Part shown: positions 9,362 through 17,656 of the stretch, piece after piece | How the letters are laid out: each line of letters opens with the position of its first letter | Numbering within the stretch: position 1 is the stretch's first letter | NCBI RefSeq assembly: GCF_004342165.1 | Contig: NZ_SMAL01000013.1 | Coordinates: 1 to 64,000 of the forward strand | DNA: 64,000 bases | Reading direction: 5' to 3' | From: Natranaerovirga pectinivora | Lineage (GTDB): Bacteria; Bacillota; Clostridia; Lachnospirales; DSM-24629 | The notes under the pieces: generated by a model | The model's input: only the letters and a program-made list of their open reading frames with translations | Database searches by the model: none | Told to the model about the DNA's origin: nothing | Made by a program: the position numbers and the translations under genes

Positions 9362-9964
9362 TCATTCATGTAGATAAGAAAGAATTTTATTTTTAAGTAA
9401 ATTATCTAATTGGTTGGCTTTCTCTATTAAATGCTTTAGGGCTTCAAACTGATGGGTTTCTTTGTATAACTTACCAAGTAAGATATAATGATCACTAATA
9501 TCCGTGTTTATGTTAATACCATACTCTAAGACTGTAATGCTATCTTGAACAAACTCTATATCGTTTAGATGCTTACTCCATTTGTATAGAGTTCTTAAAA
9601 GTTCGAAGTATGTGTTCTCATAAGCGGACAATACTTCAAGATTGGCAATGCCATAATTTAATTTAAGGTCAGTATTACTATACCTTCGTAAATCTAGCAT
9701 TTTTAATCTAGAAAGTTCTACCACTTTGTCTTGTAATGCTTTAAGTGTTTCATCATTTGTGTTAAAATGAAAAGGCAAAGCATCTAGATTAATAATAATA
9801 TAATCAAGAGTATTAATATCTTTTTTTCTAGTAAAATTTGCTTTGGTTTCTTTTTCCCAAAAAGCCTTTCGTGCATTAGAATGCTTTTTTTCTAATAGTG
9901 AAGTTCTATATTTTATATAAATAATAATAAGTATTAAAATAACCAAAAAAATTGGAATAGGCAT
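9362..9964 (-). CDS. Membrane-anchored protein of unknown function with TPR-like C-terminus
   Basis: 200 residues. Residues 3-19 form one membrane segment, followed by a basic stretch (KKHSNARKAFWEKETKAN). The rest is helical and predicted cytoplasmic, with a tetratricopeptide-like part near the C-terminus (ISDHYILLGKLYKETHQFEALKHLIEKA). It lies convergent to truA with only 11 bases between the stops. No specific family recognised; a scaffold or interaction role is a guess. Confidence 0.6.
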   Translation of the reverse strand: MPIPIFLVILILIIIYIKYRTSLLEKKHSNARKAFWEKETKANFTRKKDINTLDYIIINLDALPFHFNTNDETLKALQDKVVELSRLKMLDLRRYSNTDLKLNYGIANLEVLSAYENTYFELLRTLYKWSKHLNDIEFVQDSITVLEYGININTDISDHYILLGKLYKETHQFEALKHLIEKANQLDNLLKNKILSYLHE

Positions 9965-10008
9965 ATAATCATTCCTTTATTCGAATAAAATAATAAGGAG
10001 GTAATAGA

Positions 10009-10107
10009 ATGAAATTTTTCACTAAATTTCGTAAGCATATAGCAATAGGAATAGCTGCTATAATGGTGTTTTCTACTTTATTAGGAATAGTAGTAGCTTA
10101 TCTATAA
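10009..10107 (+). CDS. 32-residue small membrane protein
   Basis: Short ORF with a strong AAGGAGG eight bases before ATG. The product starts MKFFTKFRKHIAIGIAA, has a single hydrophobic helix (about residues 11-32) with basic N-terminal residues, and ends AYL. It sits between two minus-strand genes, divergent from the gene at 9362 and eight bases from the end of pheA. The ideal RBS and positive-inside helix favour a real gene. Function unknown. Confidence 0.6.
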   Translation: MKFFTKFRKHIAIGIAAIMVFSTLLGIVVAYL

Positions 10108-10114
10108 AGAGTTC

Positions 10115-10936
10115 CTAAAGCGTTGCACTCTTATAATTACCAAGTAGTTTAAAATATACGCAATCATTCTCCATAGAATTGATTGCTTTTTTTATGGAAG
10201 GATTATCCAAGTTGCCTTCAAAATCAATATAAAAATAATATTGCCAAGGGGTATGAACCACTGGTCTTGATTCGATTTTTAACATGTTAATATTATACTC
10301 AGAAAAAGATTTTAATGCACTATATAATGCACCAGCCTTATGTTCTGTTGTAAAAACTACGCTAATTTTATTGCAAGAGCTATTAATTTTATGGCTCTTT
10401 CCTAAAATGATAAATCGAGTTGTATTGGTTGTATTATAATTTATATTAGGGGCAAGGACTTGAAGTCCATATAATTCAGCTGCTTTTTTGCTACTAATAG
10501 AAGCAATTTTTGGGTTATTAGAGTTTTTAACATGTTCTGCACTACTTGCAGTGCTAAAGTGTGGGACAATGCTCCAATTGTATTGATCAAGAAAGGGTCT
10601 ACATTGTTCAAATGCTTGAGGGTGGGAGTAGACTTCTTGAATGCTCTCTAAGGTTGCGTCTTTTGTAGCTAATAAGTGATGTTCTACTTTAACAAAAACC
10701 TCACCAACAATATGGTAGGGATAAGTATTAAGCAAATCATAGATTTCAGATACAGGACCTGTTGATGAATTTTCAATAGGTACAACCCCATAGTGAACAT
10801 CATCCTTCTCTAATTCTTTAAAAACACCTTCAAACTTTTCATTATTAATGGGATTAACATTGTTTGGAAAATAATCTAAAAGTGCTTGTTCGCTAAAAGA
10901 TCCGGGAACACCATAATATGCAATATTCAAACTCAA
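10115..10936 (-). CDS. pheA: Prephenate dehydratase
   Basis: About 274 residues. An N-terminal periplasmic-binding-like catalytic domain (GVPGSFSEQA, VPIENSSTGPV, then NTTRFIIL with the catalytic Thr-Arg-Phe) is followed by a C-terminal ACT domain with ESRPVVHTPWQYYFYID, the Phe-binding region of the family. It converts prephenate to phenylpyruvate and should be inhibited by Phe. No ATG fits: TTG at 10936 (six bases after AGGTGA) or TTG at 10930 are likely starts, and I chose the first. It is divergent from a DAHP synthase gene, so aromatic genes cluster here. Confidence 0.93.
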   Translation of the reverse strand: MSLNIAYYGVPGSFSEQALLDYFPNNVNPINNEKFEGVFKELEKDDVHYGVVPIENSSTGPVSEIYDLLNTYPYHIVGEVFVKVEHHLLATKDATLESIQEVYSHPQAFEQCRPFLDQYNWSIVPHFSTASSAEHVKNSNNPKIASISSKKAAELYGLQVLAPNINYNTTNTTRFIILGKSHKINSSCNKISVVFTTEHKAGALYSALKSFSEYNINMLKIESRPVVHTPWQYYFYIDFEGNLDNPSIKKAINSMENDCVYFKLLGNYKSATL

Positions 10937-11010
10937 AAAAATCACCTATCTTTTCTTTAATATATATTTATAAAACGAAGTGTTAAATGACAGTATTCAA
11001 TAAAATCACC

Positions 11011-11049
11011 TGTATACTAAACTATACAAGAAAAAGATTAGTAAATCAA
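11011..11049 (-). promoter_or_regulatory. pheA promoter with palindrome over the -10
   Basis: Read on the minus strand: TTGATT (11049-11044), 17 bp, TATAGT (11026-11021). An inverted repeat TGTATA (11011-11016) / TATACA (11023-11028) overlaps the -10 box and could be an operator. Motif-based inference. Confidence 0.5.
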
Positions 11050-11140
11050 GTTATAGTTAATTTTATCAGTTATTAAATAGATACAGAAACAAGTTTGCAA
11101 ATACTTTTATATGTTAGAAAAAATTAACAATGAAAACTAC

Positions 11141-11169
11141 TTGACAAAGAAAAAGAATTTGCATATGAT
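11141..11169 (+). promoter_or_regulatory. Promoter of the aromatic leader/DAHP synthase transcript
   Basis: TTGACA (11141-11146), 17-bp spacer, TATGAT (11164-11169). The start would be near 11176, giving a leader of about 370 nt before the DAHP synthase gene that contains the leader peptide and terminator listed next. Confidence 0.75.
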
Positions 11170-11223
11170 AGATAGTAATAATCTGTAAAATTGTTTAAAA
11201 ATTTAAGAAAATGATGTGATTGT

Positions 11224-11376
11224 ATGAATAACCAACCAACAAAAATAAATTTAATTGCTAATACATTCTATTTTTACTTTCTTAGCTGGGGCTTTTATTA
11301 TAGCGCTAGCTACTTTACATGTAAAAAATTGAATCCTATTAACAATCAAATTAAGAGTAAGTTGGTTACTATATAA
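11224..11376 (+). CDS. Leader peptide rich in Phe, Tyr and Trp
   Basis: 50-codon ORF. Residues 15-31 read FYFYFLSWGFYYSASYF: eleven of seventeen residues are aromatic, with Phe, Tyr and Trp all present. It lies between a strong promoter and an intrinsic terminator, upstream of the first enzyme of aromatic amino acid synthesis. This is the arrangement of ribosome-mediated attenuation (as in enteric pheA, pheST and trp leaders): stalling at aromatic codons when charged tRNA is scarce would change folding of the RNA. No T-box motif was seen. The RBS is weak (GATGTGATT). The peptide and context are seen directly; the mechanism is inferred. Confidence 0.7.
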   Translation: MNNQPTKINLIANTFYFYFLSWGFYYSASYFTCKKLNPINNQIKSKLVTI

Positions 11377-11430
11377 TTATAGTAATATAGACATCTATAA
11401 AAAGAACTCTTATGGGGTTCTTTTTTTTTA
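11366..11430 (+). terminator. Attenuator: upstream hairpin and intrinsic terminator
   Basis: Hairpin 1: TTACTATA (11366-11373), TAAT, TATAGTAA (11378-11385); it overlaps the last codons of the leader peptide. Terminator: AAGAACTC (11402-11409), loop TTAT, GGGGTTCTT (11414-11422), then a T-run to 11429. Readthrough would continue into the DAHP synthase gene 118 bases further on. Confidence 0.75.
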
Positions 11431-11547
11431 TATAAATTCATTCGAATGAAACACAAAGAAATCAAAAAATATCATCTTAGCGCAAAGATGTTATTACCCA
11501 ATACCAAAAAAGAAATGGTAAAAAAATTATAATTGGAGGTAATAAGT

Positions 11548-12543
11548 ATGATAATCATTTTAAAACCAAAAACGGAGAGAAAAGTAATTGATGAGTTAAT
11601 AGTAAAAATTAAAGATACAGGTGTTCAAGTCCATGAGTCTAAGGGAGAAAATTATTATGTTCTAGGTTTGGTTGGAGATACAAGTCGATTAACACCTGAA
11701 CAATTTGAGGGTTACGATTGTGTAGAAAGAAGTATGCGGGTGCAACATCCTTTTAAGCTTGCAAGCAAATTATTTCACCCTGAGGATACAGTTATAAACA
11801 TAGAAGGTGTAAAAATCGGAGGAGGCAACGCTGCTATAATAGCAGGACCTTGCTCAATTGAATCAGAAGAGCAATTATTAACAATTGCTAAATCAGTAAA
11901 AGAATCAGGAGCCAACATATTAAGAGGCGGTGCATACAAGCCTAGAAGTTCACCATATAGTTTTCAAGGAATGGAGATAGAAGGGTTAAAACTACTGAAA
12001 AAAGCCAAAGAGCTTACTGGATTGCTTACAATCACGGAAGCCATTTGCCTAGATTCTATAGAACATGTGGCAGAATATACAGATCTGATTCAAATTGGTG
12101 CAAGAAATATGCAAAACTTTGCATTATTGAAAAAGGCAGGGAAACTTAACAAACCAGTAGTGTTAAAAAGAGGATTAAGTGCAACAATGGAAGAATGGTT
12201 AATGGCAGCAGAGTATATTATGTCCGAAGGCAATTCACAAGTCATATTATGCGAAAGAGGCATAAGAACCTTTGAAACCTATACTAGGAATACGTTAGAT
12301 ATTAGTGCTGTACCAATGATAAAAGAAATAAGTCACTTGCCAATAATAGTAGACCCTAGCCATGCAGCAGGAAAATGGTCAATGGTAGAACCATTATCAA
12401 AAGCGGCAATGGCAGTAGGAGCAGATGGTATAATGGTTGAAGTTCATCACCAACCAGAGAATGCTTTAAGTGATGGTGCTCAATCACTAAAACCGGAAAA
12501 ATTTAAAAAACTAATGGAAAACTTAGCGAAGATGGGTTTATAG
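11548..12543 (+). CDS. aroF: 3-deoxy-7-phosphoheptulonate (DAHP) synthase, type I-beta with N-terminal regulatory domain
   Basis: 331 residues. The start is ATG 11548, eight bases after GGAGGT. The N-terminal ferredoxin-like domain (about 1-70) is that of Thermotoga-type I-beta enzymes and usually gives feedback control by Tyr/Phe. The (beta/alpha)8 catalytic domain has AGPCSIES, GGAYKPRSSPYSFQG, ILCERGIRTFE and VDPSHAAGK. It condenses PEP with erythrose 4-phosphate, the first step of the shikimate pathway. It is divergent from pheA and preceded by an aromatic leader peptide and terminator, which suggests attenuation in addition to feedback inhibition. Confidence 0.94.
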   Translation: MIIILKPKTERKVIDELIVKIKDTGVQVHESKGENYYVLGLVGDTSRLTPEQFEGYDCVERSMRVQHPFKLASKLFHPEDTVINIEGVKIGGGNAAIIAGPCSIESEEQLLTIAKSVKESGANILRGGAYKPRSSPYSFQGMEIEGLKLLKKAKELTGLLTITEAICLDSIEHVAEYTDLIQIGARNMQNFALLKKAGKLNKPVVLKRGLSATMEEWLMAAEYIMSEGNSQVILCERGIRTFETYTRNTLDISAVPMIKEISHLPIIVDPSHAAGKWSMVEPLSKAAMAVGADGIMVEVHHQPENALSDGAQSLKPEKFKKLMENLAKMGL

Positions 12544-12582
12544 TAACTTTATCTGGTAAGATTGATAATAATGAGGCAGATG

Positions 12583-12620
12583 AAAAGGAGATAAGAAAAA
12601 TTTATCTCTTTTTTTTTAGT
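12583..12620 (+). terminator. Terminator after aroF
   Basis: AAAAGGAGATAA (12583-12594) pairs with TTATCTCTTTTT (12602-12613, one wobble), followed by more T residues. It separates aroF from the vanW-like gene. Confidence 0.8.
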
Positions 12621-12754
12621 GATATTACAAATTATAAAAACATACATTTTTATAAGGCCAAAACAAAAAAATAAAATAGAAAAATAAGGTATAATTTTAG
12701 GAAAAAACAGGATAATAAAAGAGTGGAATTCTATACTTATGGGGAGGAAAAAGA

Positions 12755-14335
12755 GTGGATAAATCAATAAGTAATAAAAAAATCAAAAAAATAATTCTAA
12801 TTACCTTAGCTATTATACTATCTGCAATACTACTAAGTTTCGTAGTAGGTTATACATATATTAAAAAAGCAATTAACAATGATATAATCTATGAGGGAAT
12901 TTTTATAAATGACGTACACGTAGGTGGCTTAACAAAGGAAGAAGCCTATGAAGTGATTGATGAGATAGTTAATAATATAAAAAGCAATACATTAACCATT
13001 TATTATGAGGATCGCATTAATGAAACAGTTACTTTTGAAGAGCTGGGGTTTGATGCTATTAATAAAAACATAGTAGATGAAGCTTTTTCAATAGGAAAAG
13101 AAGGCAATATCCTAAAACGATTTAGAGAAATAAAAATATTAGAAGAGGAACACAAATATTACGAATTAATATTTGATTATGACACTAACACAATAATAAG
13201 TATTATAGATTCTATTAAAAATAACTTTTCTATAAAACCAAAAAATGCTATAATACAAAGAATAAATAAAGAATTTGTAATAGACGAAGAAACAATAGGA
13301 TATGAAGTTAATGATACTGCAACTCAAGAAAATATTTTTAATTTATTAATGAAATTTGATGAAGATATAAAAGTAGAATTAGTAGTAGAGCAAATTATGC
13401 CTGAATACACAAAAGCCTATTATGGGAATATAAAAAATGTAATAGGATCATATGTTACTAATTTTAATGCCAATAATACACAAAGAACAACTAATTTAAT
13501 AGTAGGTGCCAAAAAGATAGATGGAACTTTACTGCATCCTAATGAAGTCTTTTCTACAAATGAAAAACTTTCGCCAGTTAATATCCAAAATGGTTATCAA
13601 CCAGCACCAATTATTGTGAATGGAAGATTAGAAGATGGCGTTGGTGGAGGTATTTGTCAGGTAGCAACAACATTGTACAATGCAGTATTGTTTTCAGAGA
13701 TAGATATTCTAGAACGACGTAACCATTCTATGCCAGTAGCCTATGTAGATCTTGGAAAAGATGCTGTACTCCTTAGTAGTGTATTAGATTTAAAATTCAA
13801 AAACTCTACAGAGTATCCTATATACATTGAAAGCTATATAGAAGGAAGTTCATTATATGTTAAAATATATGGATTAGAAGAACGACCTGCCAATAGATAT
13901 TTGGAATTTGAATCGGTGACTATAGGTGAAGTTAGTCCGCCTCCGGCCAACATAATTTACGATGATACAATGTTAGAAGGCGTAAGAAAAGTAGAACAAA
14001 AGGAAGTTGTAGGTTATACAGTTAAACTATATAAGCATATTTACATTGATAATGTTTGGAAAGAAAAAGTACTAGTGAACAATAGTAATTATAGAGCTAC
14101 ACCTGCAACAATAAGAGTAGGAACAAAAAGTCCAAATAACAATAGTAGTGTTGTAGCAACACCAAGTGTACCAACAAATACTACAGAAATTAATGAAGAA
14201 AAAGAAATAGAGTTTATGGAAGATGTAGAAGTGATTAATACAGATGAGATTGAAACTGTAACAAATGAAACACAACAAAACGGAGACTCTATAGTAAATA
14301 CAGAAGAGGCTTCAGAGGAAAATACTGAGGATTAA
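12755..14335 (+). CDS. VanW family protein with peptidoglycan-binding-like domain
   Basis: 526 residues. One N-terminal membrane segment (about 12-33) is followed by an extracellular PG_binding_4-like region (about 45-230), then a VanW domain with NNTQRTTNLIVGAKKIDG, GGGICQVATTLYNA and RRNHSMPV, a G5-like region (to about 445), and an acidic low-complexity tail rich in Glu, Thr and Asn. The start is GTG 12755 after GGGGAGG. These proteins are common in Firmicutes and cell-wall associated, but no enzymatic activity is established. In this context it does not indicate vancomycin resistance. It is monocistronic or leads into the AIR-synthase-like gene. Confidence 0.88.
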   Translation: MDKSISNKKIKKIILITLAIILSAILLSFVVGYTYIKKAINNDIIYEGIFINDVHVGGLTKEEAYEVIDEIVNNIKSNTLTIYYEDRINETVTFEELGFDAINKNIVDEAFSIGKEGNILKRFREIKILEEEHKYYELIFDYDTNTIISIIDSIKNNFSIKPKNAIIQRINKEFVIDEETIGYEVNDTATQENIFNLLMKFDEDIKVELVVEQIMPEYTKAYYGNIKNVIGSYVTNFNANNTQRTTNLIVGAKKIDGTLLHPNEVFSTNEKLSPVNIQNGYQPAPIIVNGRLEDGVGGGICQVATTLYNAVLFSEIDILERRNHSMPVAYVDLGKDAVLLSSVLDLKFKNSTEYPIYIESYIEGSSLYVKIYGLEERPANRYLEFESVTIGEVSPPPANIIYDDTMLEGVRKVEQKEVVGYTVKLYKHIYIDNVWKEKVLVNNSNYRATPATIRVGTKSPNNNSSVVATPSVPTNTTEINEEKEIEFMEDVEVINTDEIETVTNETQQNGDSIVNTEEASEENTED

Positions 14336-14343
14336 AGTTAGAA

Positions 14344-14382
14344 GGGAGGCAACCAACAAACACACAGTAATCTTGTTGGTTG
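14344..14382 (+). promoter_or_regulatory. Hairpin between ribosome binding site and start codon
   Basis: GGGAGG (14344-14349) is followed at once by CAACCAACAA (14350-14359), a 13-base loop and TTGTTGGTTG (14373-14382): a perfect 10-bp stem. The first good ATG is at 14395. Folding would bring the distant RBS near the start, as known for some phage genes. Confidence 0.6.
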
Positions 14383-14394
14383 ATTATACAAAAG

Positions 14395-15381
14395 ATGGAA
14401 GTTGGAAAAATATCTGAAACCGTGTTAAAAAGATCCGTTTTAAAACAGATAAAGCATAGAAGAAATGAAATACTAGTAAAGCCTAATGTAGGAGAAGATT
14501 GTTCTATACTAAAACTTAATGAAGATGAATTATTTGTTGTAACAACAGACCCAATTACTGGAGCAACAGAGGACATTGGGTCTTTGGCTATTCATGTAAC
14601 GGCCAATGATTTAGCTTCTAGTGGTGCTGAACCAATAGCAGTACTTGTAACCATCTTATTGCCAGAAGGGGCAAGTGAAAAAACACTTAAAACAATCATG
14701 CAAGATATTGAAAAAACTTGTGTAGAATTGGACATGGAAGTAATAGGAGGGCATACAGAGGTAACGAAAGCTGTTAACCAACCTATTGTATCAGTTATGG
14801 GTATAGGCAAGTGTAAAAAAGATAATATGATTACAACCAGCAATGCAAAAGCAGGACAAGATATTGTATTAACAAAATGGGCAGGTCTAGAGGGTACTGC
14901 CATAATAGCAAAAGAAAAAGAAGAAGAACTTCTTAAAAAATACAATAAAGAATTTATTGAAAGTGCAAAAAGATACAGTGATGAGCTGTCTGTAATAAAA
15001 GAAAGTAAAATAGGAGTTAGCTTAGGGGTTACCTCTATGCACGATGTAACTGAAGGTGGCATCTTTGGCGCTTTATGGGAATTAGCAAGTTCAGCCAATT
15101 TAGGATTTGAAGTAGAGTTAAATAAAATACCTATAAAACAAGAAACTATTGAAATTTGCGAGTTTTTCAACTTAAATCCTTATAAGCTTATTTCAAGTGG
15201 CTGTCTGTTACTAACAATTGATAATGGGGAAGCCCTTGTTAAAGAACTAAGAAGGGCCAAGATAGAGGCAACCGTAATAGGGACATTGAATACCTCAAAC
15301 AATAAAGAAATTATACAAGAGGGGAAAAGAAGAACTCTGGAACCACCAAAAAGTGATGAACTCTATAAAATATACATATAG
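14395..15381 (+). CDS. AIR synthase-related protein (PurM/HypE-like)
   Basis: 328 residues. PurM-like N-terminal domain with VGEDCSIL, VTTDPITG and HVTANDLASSGAEP; C-terminal domain with MHDVTEGGIFGALWELA. This layout fits the AIR synthase/HypE/ThiL/SelD superfamily, which uses ATP to activate oxygen or sulfur groups. It has no hydrogenase maturation neighbours, and the purM gene is normally longer and within a pur operon, so it is best left as an AIR synthase-related protein of unknown substrate. The start (ATG 14395; alternative TTG 14380) is uncertain because of the RBS hairpin described above. Confidence 0.82.
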   Translation: MEVGKISETVLKRSVLKQIKHRRNEILVKPNVGEDCSILKLNEDELFVVTTDPITGATEDIGSLAIHVTANDLASSGAEPIAVLVTILLPEGASEKTLKTIMQDIEKTCVELDMEVIGGHTEVTKAVNQPIVSVMGIGKCKKDNMITTSNAKAGQDIVLTKWAGLEGTAIIAKEKEEELLKKYNKEFIESAKRYSDELSVIKESKIGVSLGVTSMHDVTEGGIFGALWELASSANLGFEVELNKIPIKQETIEICEFFNLNPYKLISSGCLLLTIDNGEALVKELRRAKIEATVIGTLNTSNNKEIIQEGKRRTLEPPKSDELYKIYI

Positions 15382-15424
15382 GTAAATAAAGAGATTTCAT
15401 TATAAAAAAATAGGAGGTAAGTTA

Positions 15425-15907
15425 ATGAGACAACAGATTTTAGAAGCTTTAGAAAAAAACAGTAAAATCAGCGTACAAGAATTAGGAATCCTGCTAAGTG
15501 CTGAAGAAGATATTATTGCAAATGAAATTAAAGCAATGGAAGATGAAAACATTATTTGTGGTTACAACACTTTAATAAATTGGGATAAAACAAACAAAGA
15601 TTCAGTAGTAGCATTAATAGAAGTGAAAGTAACGCCCCAGAGAGGCCAAGGGTTTGACAAAATAGCAGAAAGAATATATCGCTTCAAAGAAGTTAGAGCA
15701 GTTTATCTAATGTCTGGGGGCTTTGATTTAACAGTAATAATAGAAGGTAGAACCATGCAAGAAGTGGCATCTTTCGTTTCTAATAAACTTGCACCATTAG
15801 AGGCGGTATTAAGCACTGGGACACATTTTGTTATGAAAAAATATAAAGAACACGGTATTATACTTGAAAAAGATGACAGGGATGAAAGGATGTTGATTTC
15901 TCCATGA
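15425..15907 (+). CDS. Lrp/AsnC family regulator (AlaR-like)
   Basis: 160 residues. N-terminal winged helix-turn-helix (about 1-60) and a C-terminal RAM/ligand-binding domain with AVYLMSGGFDLTVIIEG. RBS AGGAGG. It overlaps the next gene, an aminotransferase, by four bases (ATGA), so they are translationally coupled. The same pair exists in Bacillus as alaR-alaT, where the regulator activates alanine transaminase. Function here is inferred from that synteny. Confidence 0.88.
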   Translation: MRQQILEALEKNSKISVQELGILLSAEEDIIANEIKAMEDENIICGYNTLINWDKTNKDSVVALIEVKVTPQRGQGFDKIAERIYRFKEVRAVYLMSGGFDLTVIIEGRTMQEVASFVSNKLAPLEAVLSTGTHFVMKKYKEHGIILEKDDRDERMLISP

Positions 15908-17064
15908 GAAAATTACTATCAGATAAAGTAAGCCAGATTCCGCCATCTGGTATAAGAAAATTTTTTGACATCGTAACTGAAATGGAAGATGCAATTTCTT
16001 TAGGAGTTGGTGAACCTGACTTTGATACACCTTGGCATATTAGAGAAGAAGGCATATACTCCTTAGAAAAAGGGAGAACCTTTTATACATCTAATGCTGG
16101 ACTAATAGAACTTAGAGAAGAAATTAAAAAGTACTTATTACGCAAAATAAATGTTGAATATAACCATAAAGAAGAGGTACTGGTAACAGTTGGTGGAAGT
16201 GAAGGTATTGATTTGGCTTTAAGAGCCCTAATTAACCCGGGAGATGAAGTCATTATTCCACAACCTTGTTTTGTTTCCTACCAGCCCTGTACAATACTTG
16301 CAGGGGGAACACCAGTAACCATTCCATTACAAGCTAAAAATCAATTTAAATTAACGAAAGAAGAATTAGAAAAGGCCATTACCCCTAATAGTAAGATATT
16401 AATATTGGCTTATCCTAGTAATCCAACAGGGGCTATAATGACTAGAGATGAAATCAAAGAAATTGCAGAAGTTGTTATTAAAAATGATTTAATTGTTTTG
16501 TCCGATGAAATATATGCAGAACTAACATATGAAGGTCAACATGTTTCTATTGCAAGTATGGAAGGTATGAGGGATCGAACAATTATAATTAATGGGTTTT
16601 CTAAATCATATGCTATGACAGGCTGGAGATTAGGATATGCTGTAGGGCCAAAAGAAATTATTGGACCTATGACAAAGATTCATCAGTATGCAATTATGAG
16701 TAGCCCAACAATCAGTCAATATGCAGCTATTGAAGCTTTAAAAAGAGGCGAAGATGATATAGAAGAAATGAAAAAAGCCTATGACCAAAGGAGAAAATTT
16801 TTATTACACTCCTTTAAAGAAATGGGATTAGATTGTTTTGAGCCTCAAGGTGCATTCTACGTATTTCCGAGTATTCAAAAATTAAATATGACTTCAGATG
16901 AATTTGCAACAGAATTGTTAAAAGAAGAAAAGGTTGCAGTTGTGCCAGGTACGGCATTTGGAGAGTGTGGAGAAGGGTTTATTAGATGTTCATATGCCTA
17001 TTCTCTTGATAATCTAAAAATAGCTATGGAAAGAATAGCTAGATTTGTTCAAAAAAGATTATAA
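15904..17064 (+). CDS. PLP-dependent class I aminotransferase (AlaT-like)
   Basis: 386 residues, typical for the fold-type I AspC/PatA branch. Motifs: GVGEPDFDTP, YTSNAGLIELREEI, YPSNPTGA, LSDEIYAEL and the PLP-binding Lys in GFSKSYAMTGWRLGY, with the C-terminal Arg in FIRCSYA. It transfers amino groups between an amino acid and a keto acid; pairing with an AlaR-like regulator favours alanine/pyruvate. Coupled to the regulator by a four-base overlap and followed by a strong terminator. Confidence 0.9.
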   Translation: MRKLLSDKVSQIPPSGIRKFFDIVTEMEDAISLGVGEPDFDTPWHIREEGIYSLEKGRTFYTSNAGLIELREEIKKYLLRKINVEYNHKEEVLVTVGGSEGIDLALRALINPGDEVIIPQPCFVSYQPCTILAGGTPVTIPLQAKNQFKLTKEELEKAITPNSKILILAYPSNPTGAIMTRDEIKEIAEVVIKNDLIVLSDEIYAELTYEGQHVSIASMEGMRDRTIIINGFSKSYAMTGWRLGYAVGPKEIIGPMTKIHQYAIMSSPTISQYAAIEALKRGEDDIEEMKKAYDQRRKFLLHSFKEMGLDCFEPQGAFYVFPSIQKLNMTSDEFATELLKEEKVAVVPGTAFGECGEGFIRCSYAYSLDNLKIAMERIARFVQKRL

Positions 17065-17070
17065 AGCAAA

Positions 17071-17102
17071 AGCAAAACCTCCTAATACTAGGAGGTTTTG
17101 CT
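17071..17102 (+). terminator. Terminator of the Lrp-aminotransferase operon
   Basis: AGCAAAACCTCCTA (17071-17084), loop ATAC, TAGGAGGTTTTGCT (17089-17102): a perfect 14-bp stem with a U-rich 3' arm. Confidence 0.88.
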
Positions 17103-17255
17103 TACTGTATAGGAATTTCCTATACAGTAAGTAGCTTATTAAAAACGCTGCATTTTTCTAACGAAGTTAGAAAAAGCTTGATGCGTAAGAACAAAGGTGA
17201 CTTCAGATAAAAAGTTAACAAATCTTTTTTAGAGTGAAGAAGTCACTTTGTTCTA
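17101..17255. repeat. Cluster of inverted repeats between convergent genes
   Basis: CTTACTGTATAGGAA (17101-17115), one base, TTCCTATACAGTAAG (17117-17131) is a perfect 15-bp palindrome. Then TTTTTCTAAC/GTTAGAAAAA (about 17153-17175). Then GAACAAAGGTGACTTC pairs imperfectly with GAAGTCACTTTGTTC, which overlaps the 3' end of the perR-like gene. They may act as bidirectional terminators; the first resembles the TATAGGAA palindrome near 880-903. Confidence 0.7.
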
Positions 17256-17656
17256 CATCCCGTACAATAACCATAAAAATAAAGTTTTTCACTAATAACT
17301 TCAAACCCTGTATCTTCTTGAACTTTTTTAGCAGACTCTGCTAGTACATCTGTTTCCAAATCTATTACACTATTACATTTTAAACAAATAGCATGAGGAT
17401 GTGGAGCAACAGTTGCATCATATCTAAAACTATCTTCTCCAACATTTATTTCCTGAACTAATTGTGCTTTTTTTAAAGTATCTAAAGTTTTATATACTGT
17501 AGCAAGACTCATTGTAGGATGTGTAGACTGTAATTGTTTGTAGATGGTTTCAGCACTAGGGTGTTCATTAGTGTTATATAGAATGTTAAAAATTGCCAAA
17601 CGTTGAGGTGTTACTTTTAGTTCTTTGGCTTTTAGCATCTCCGTCAGCTTTTCCAT
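17243..17656 (-). CDS. perR: Fur family regulator, PerR-like
   Basis: About 137 residues from ATG 17656, which has AAAGGTGG just upstream; in-frame codons further up are not likely to be used. Winged helix with LKVTPQRLAIFNIL and SLATVYKTLDTL, then the metal region RYDATVAPHPHAIC with the Asp, His and His ligands expected for PerR, and two CxxC pairs (CLKC, CTGC) for structural zinc. PerR represses peroxide-defence genes and is inactivated by metal-catalysed oxidation of its His. PerR is favoured over Fur by the Asp in RYDA; this is not certain without alignment. Confidence 0.85.
   Translation of the reverse strand: MEKLTEMLKAKELKVTPQRLAIFNILYNTNEHPSAETIYKQLQSTHPTMSLATVYKTLDTLKKAQLVQEINVGEDSFRYDATVAPHPHAICLKCNSVIDLETDVLAESAKKVQEDTGFEVISEKLYFYGYCTGCRTK

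Noticed and set aside
11141-11547. T-box riboswitch before aroF
   Set aside because: No TGGNACCGCG-like T-box sequence or specifier structure seen; the leader peptide explains the region better.
12755-14335. Vancomycin resistance via vanW
   Set aside because: VanW-domain proteins are common in Clostridia without van operons; no vanHAX genes are present.
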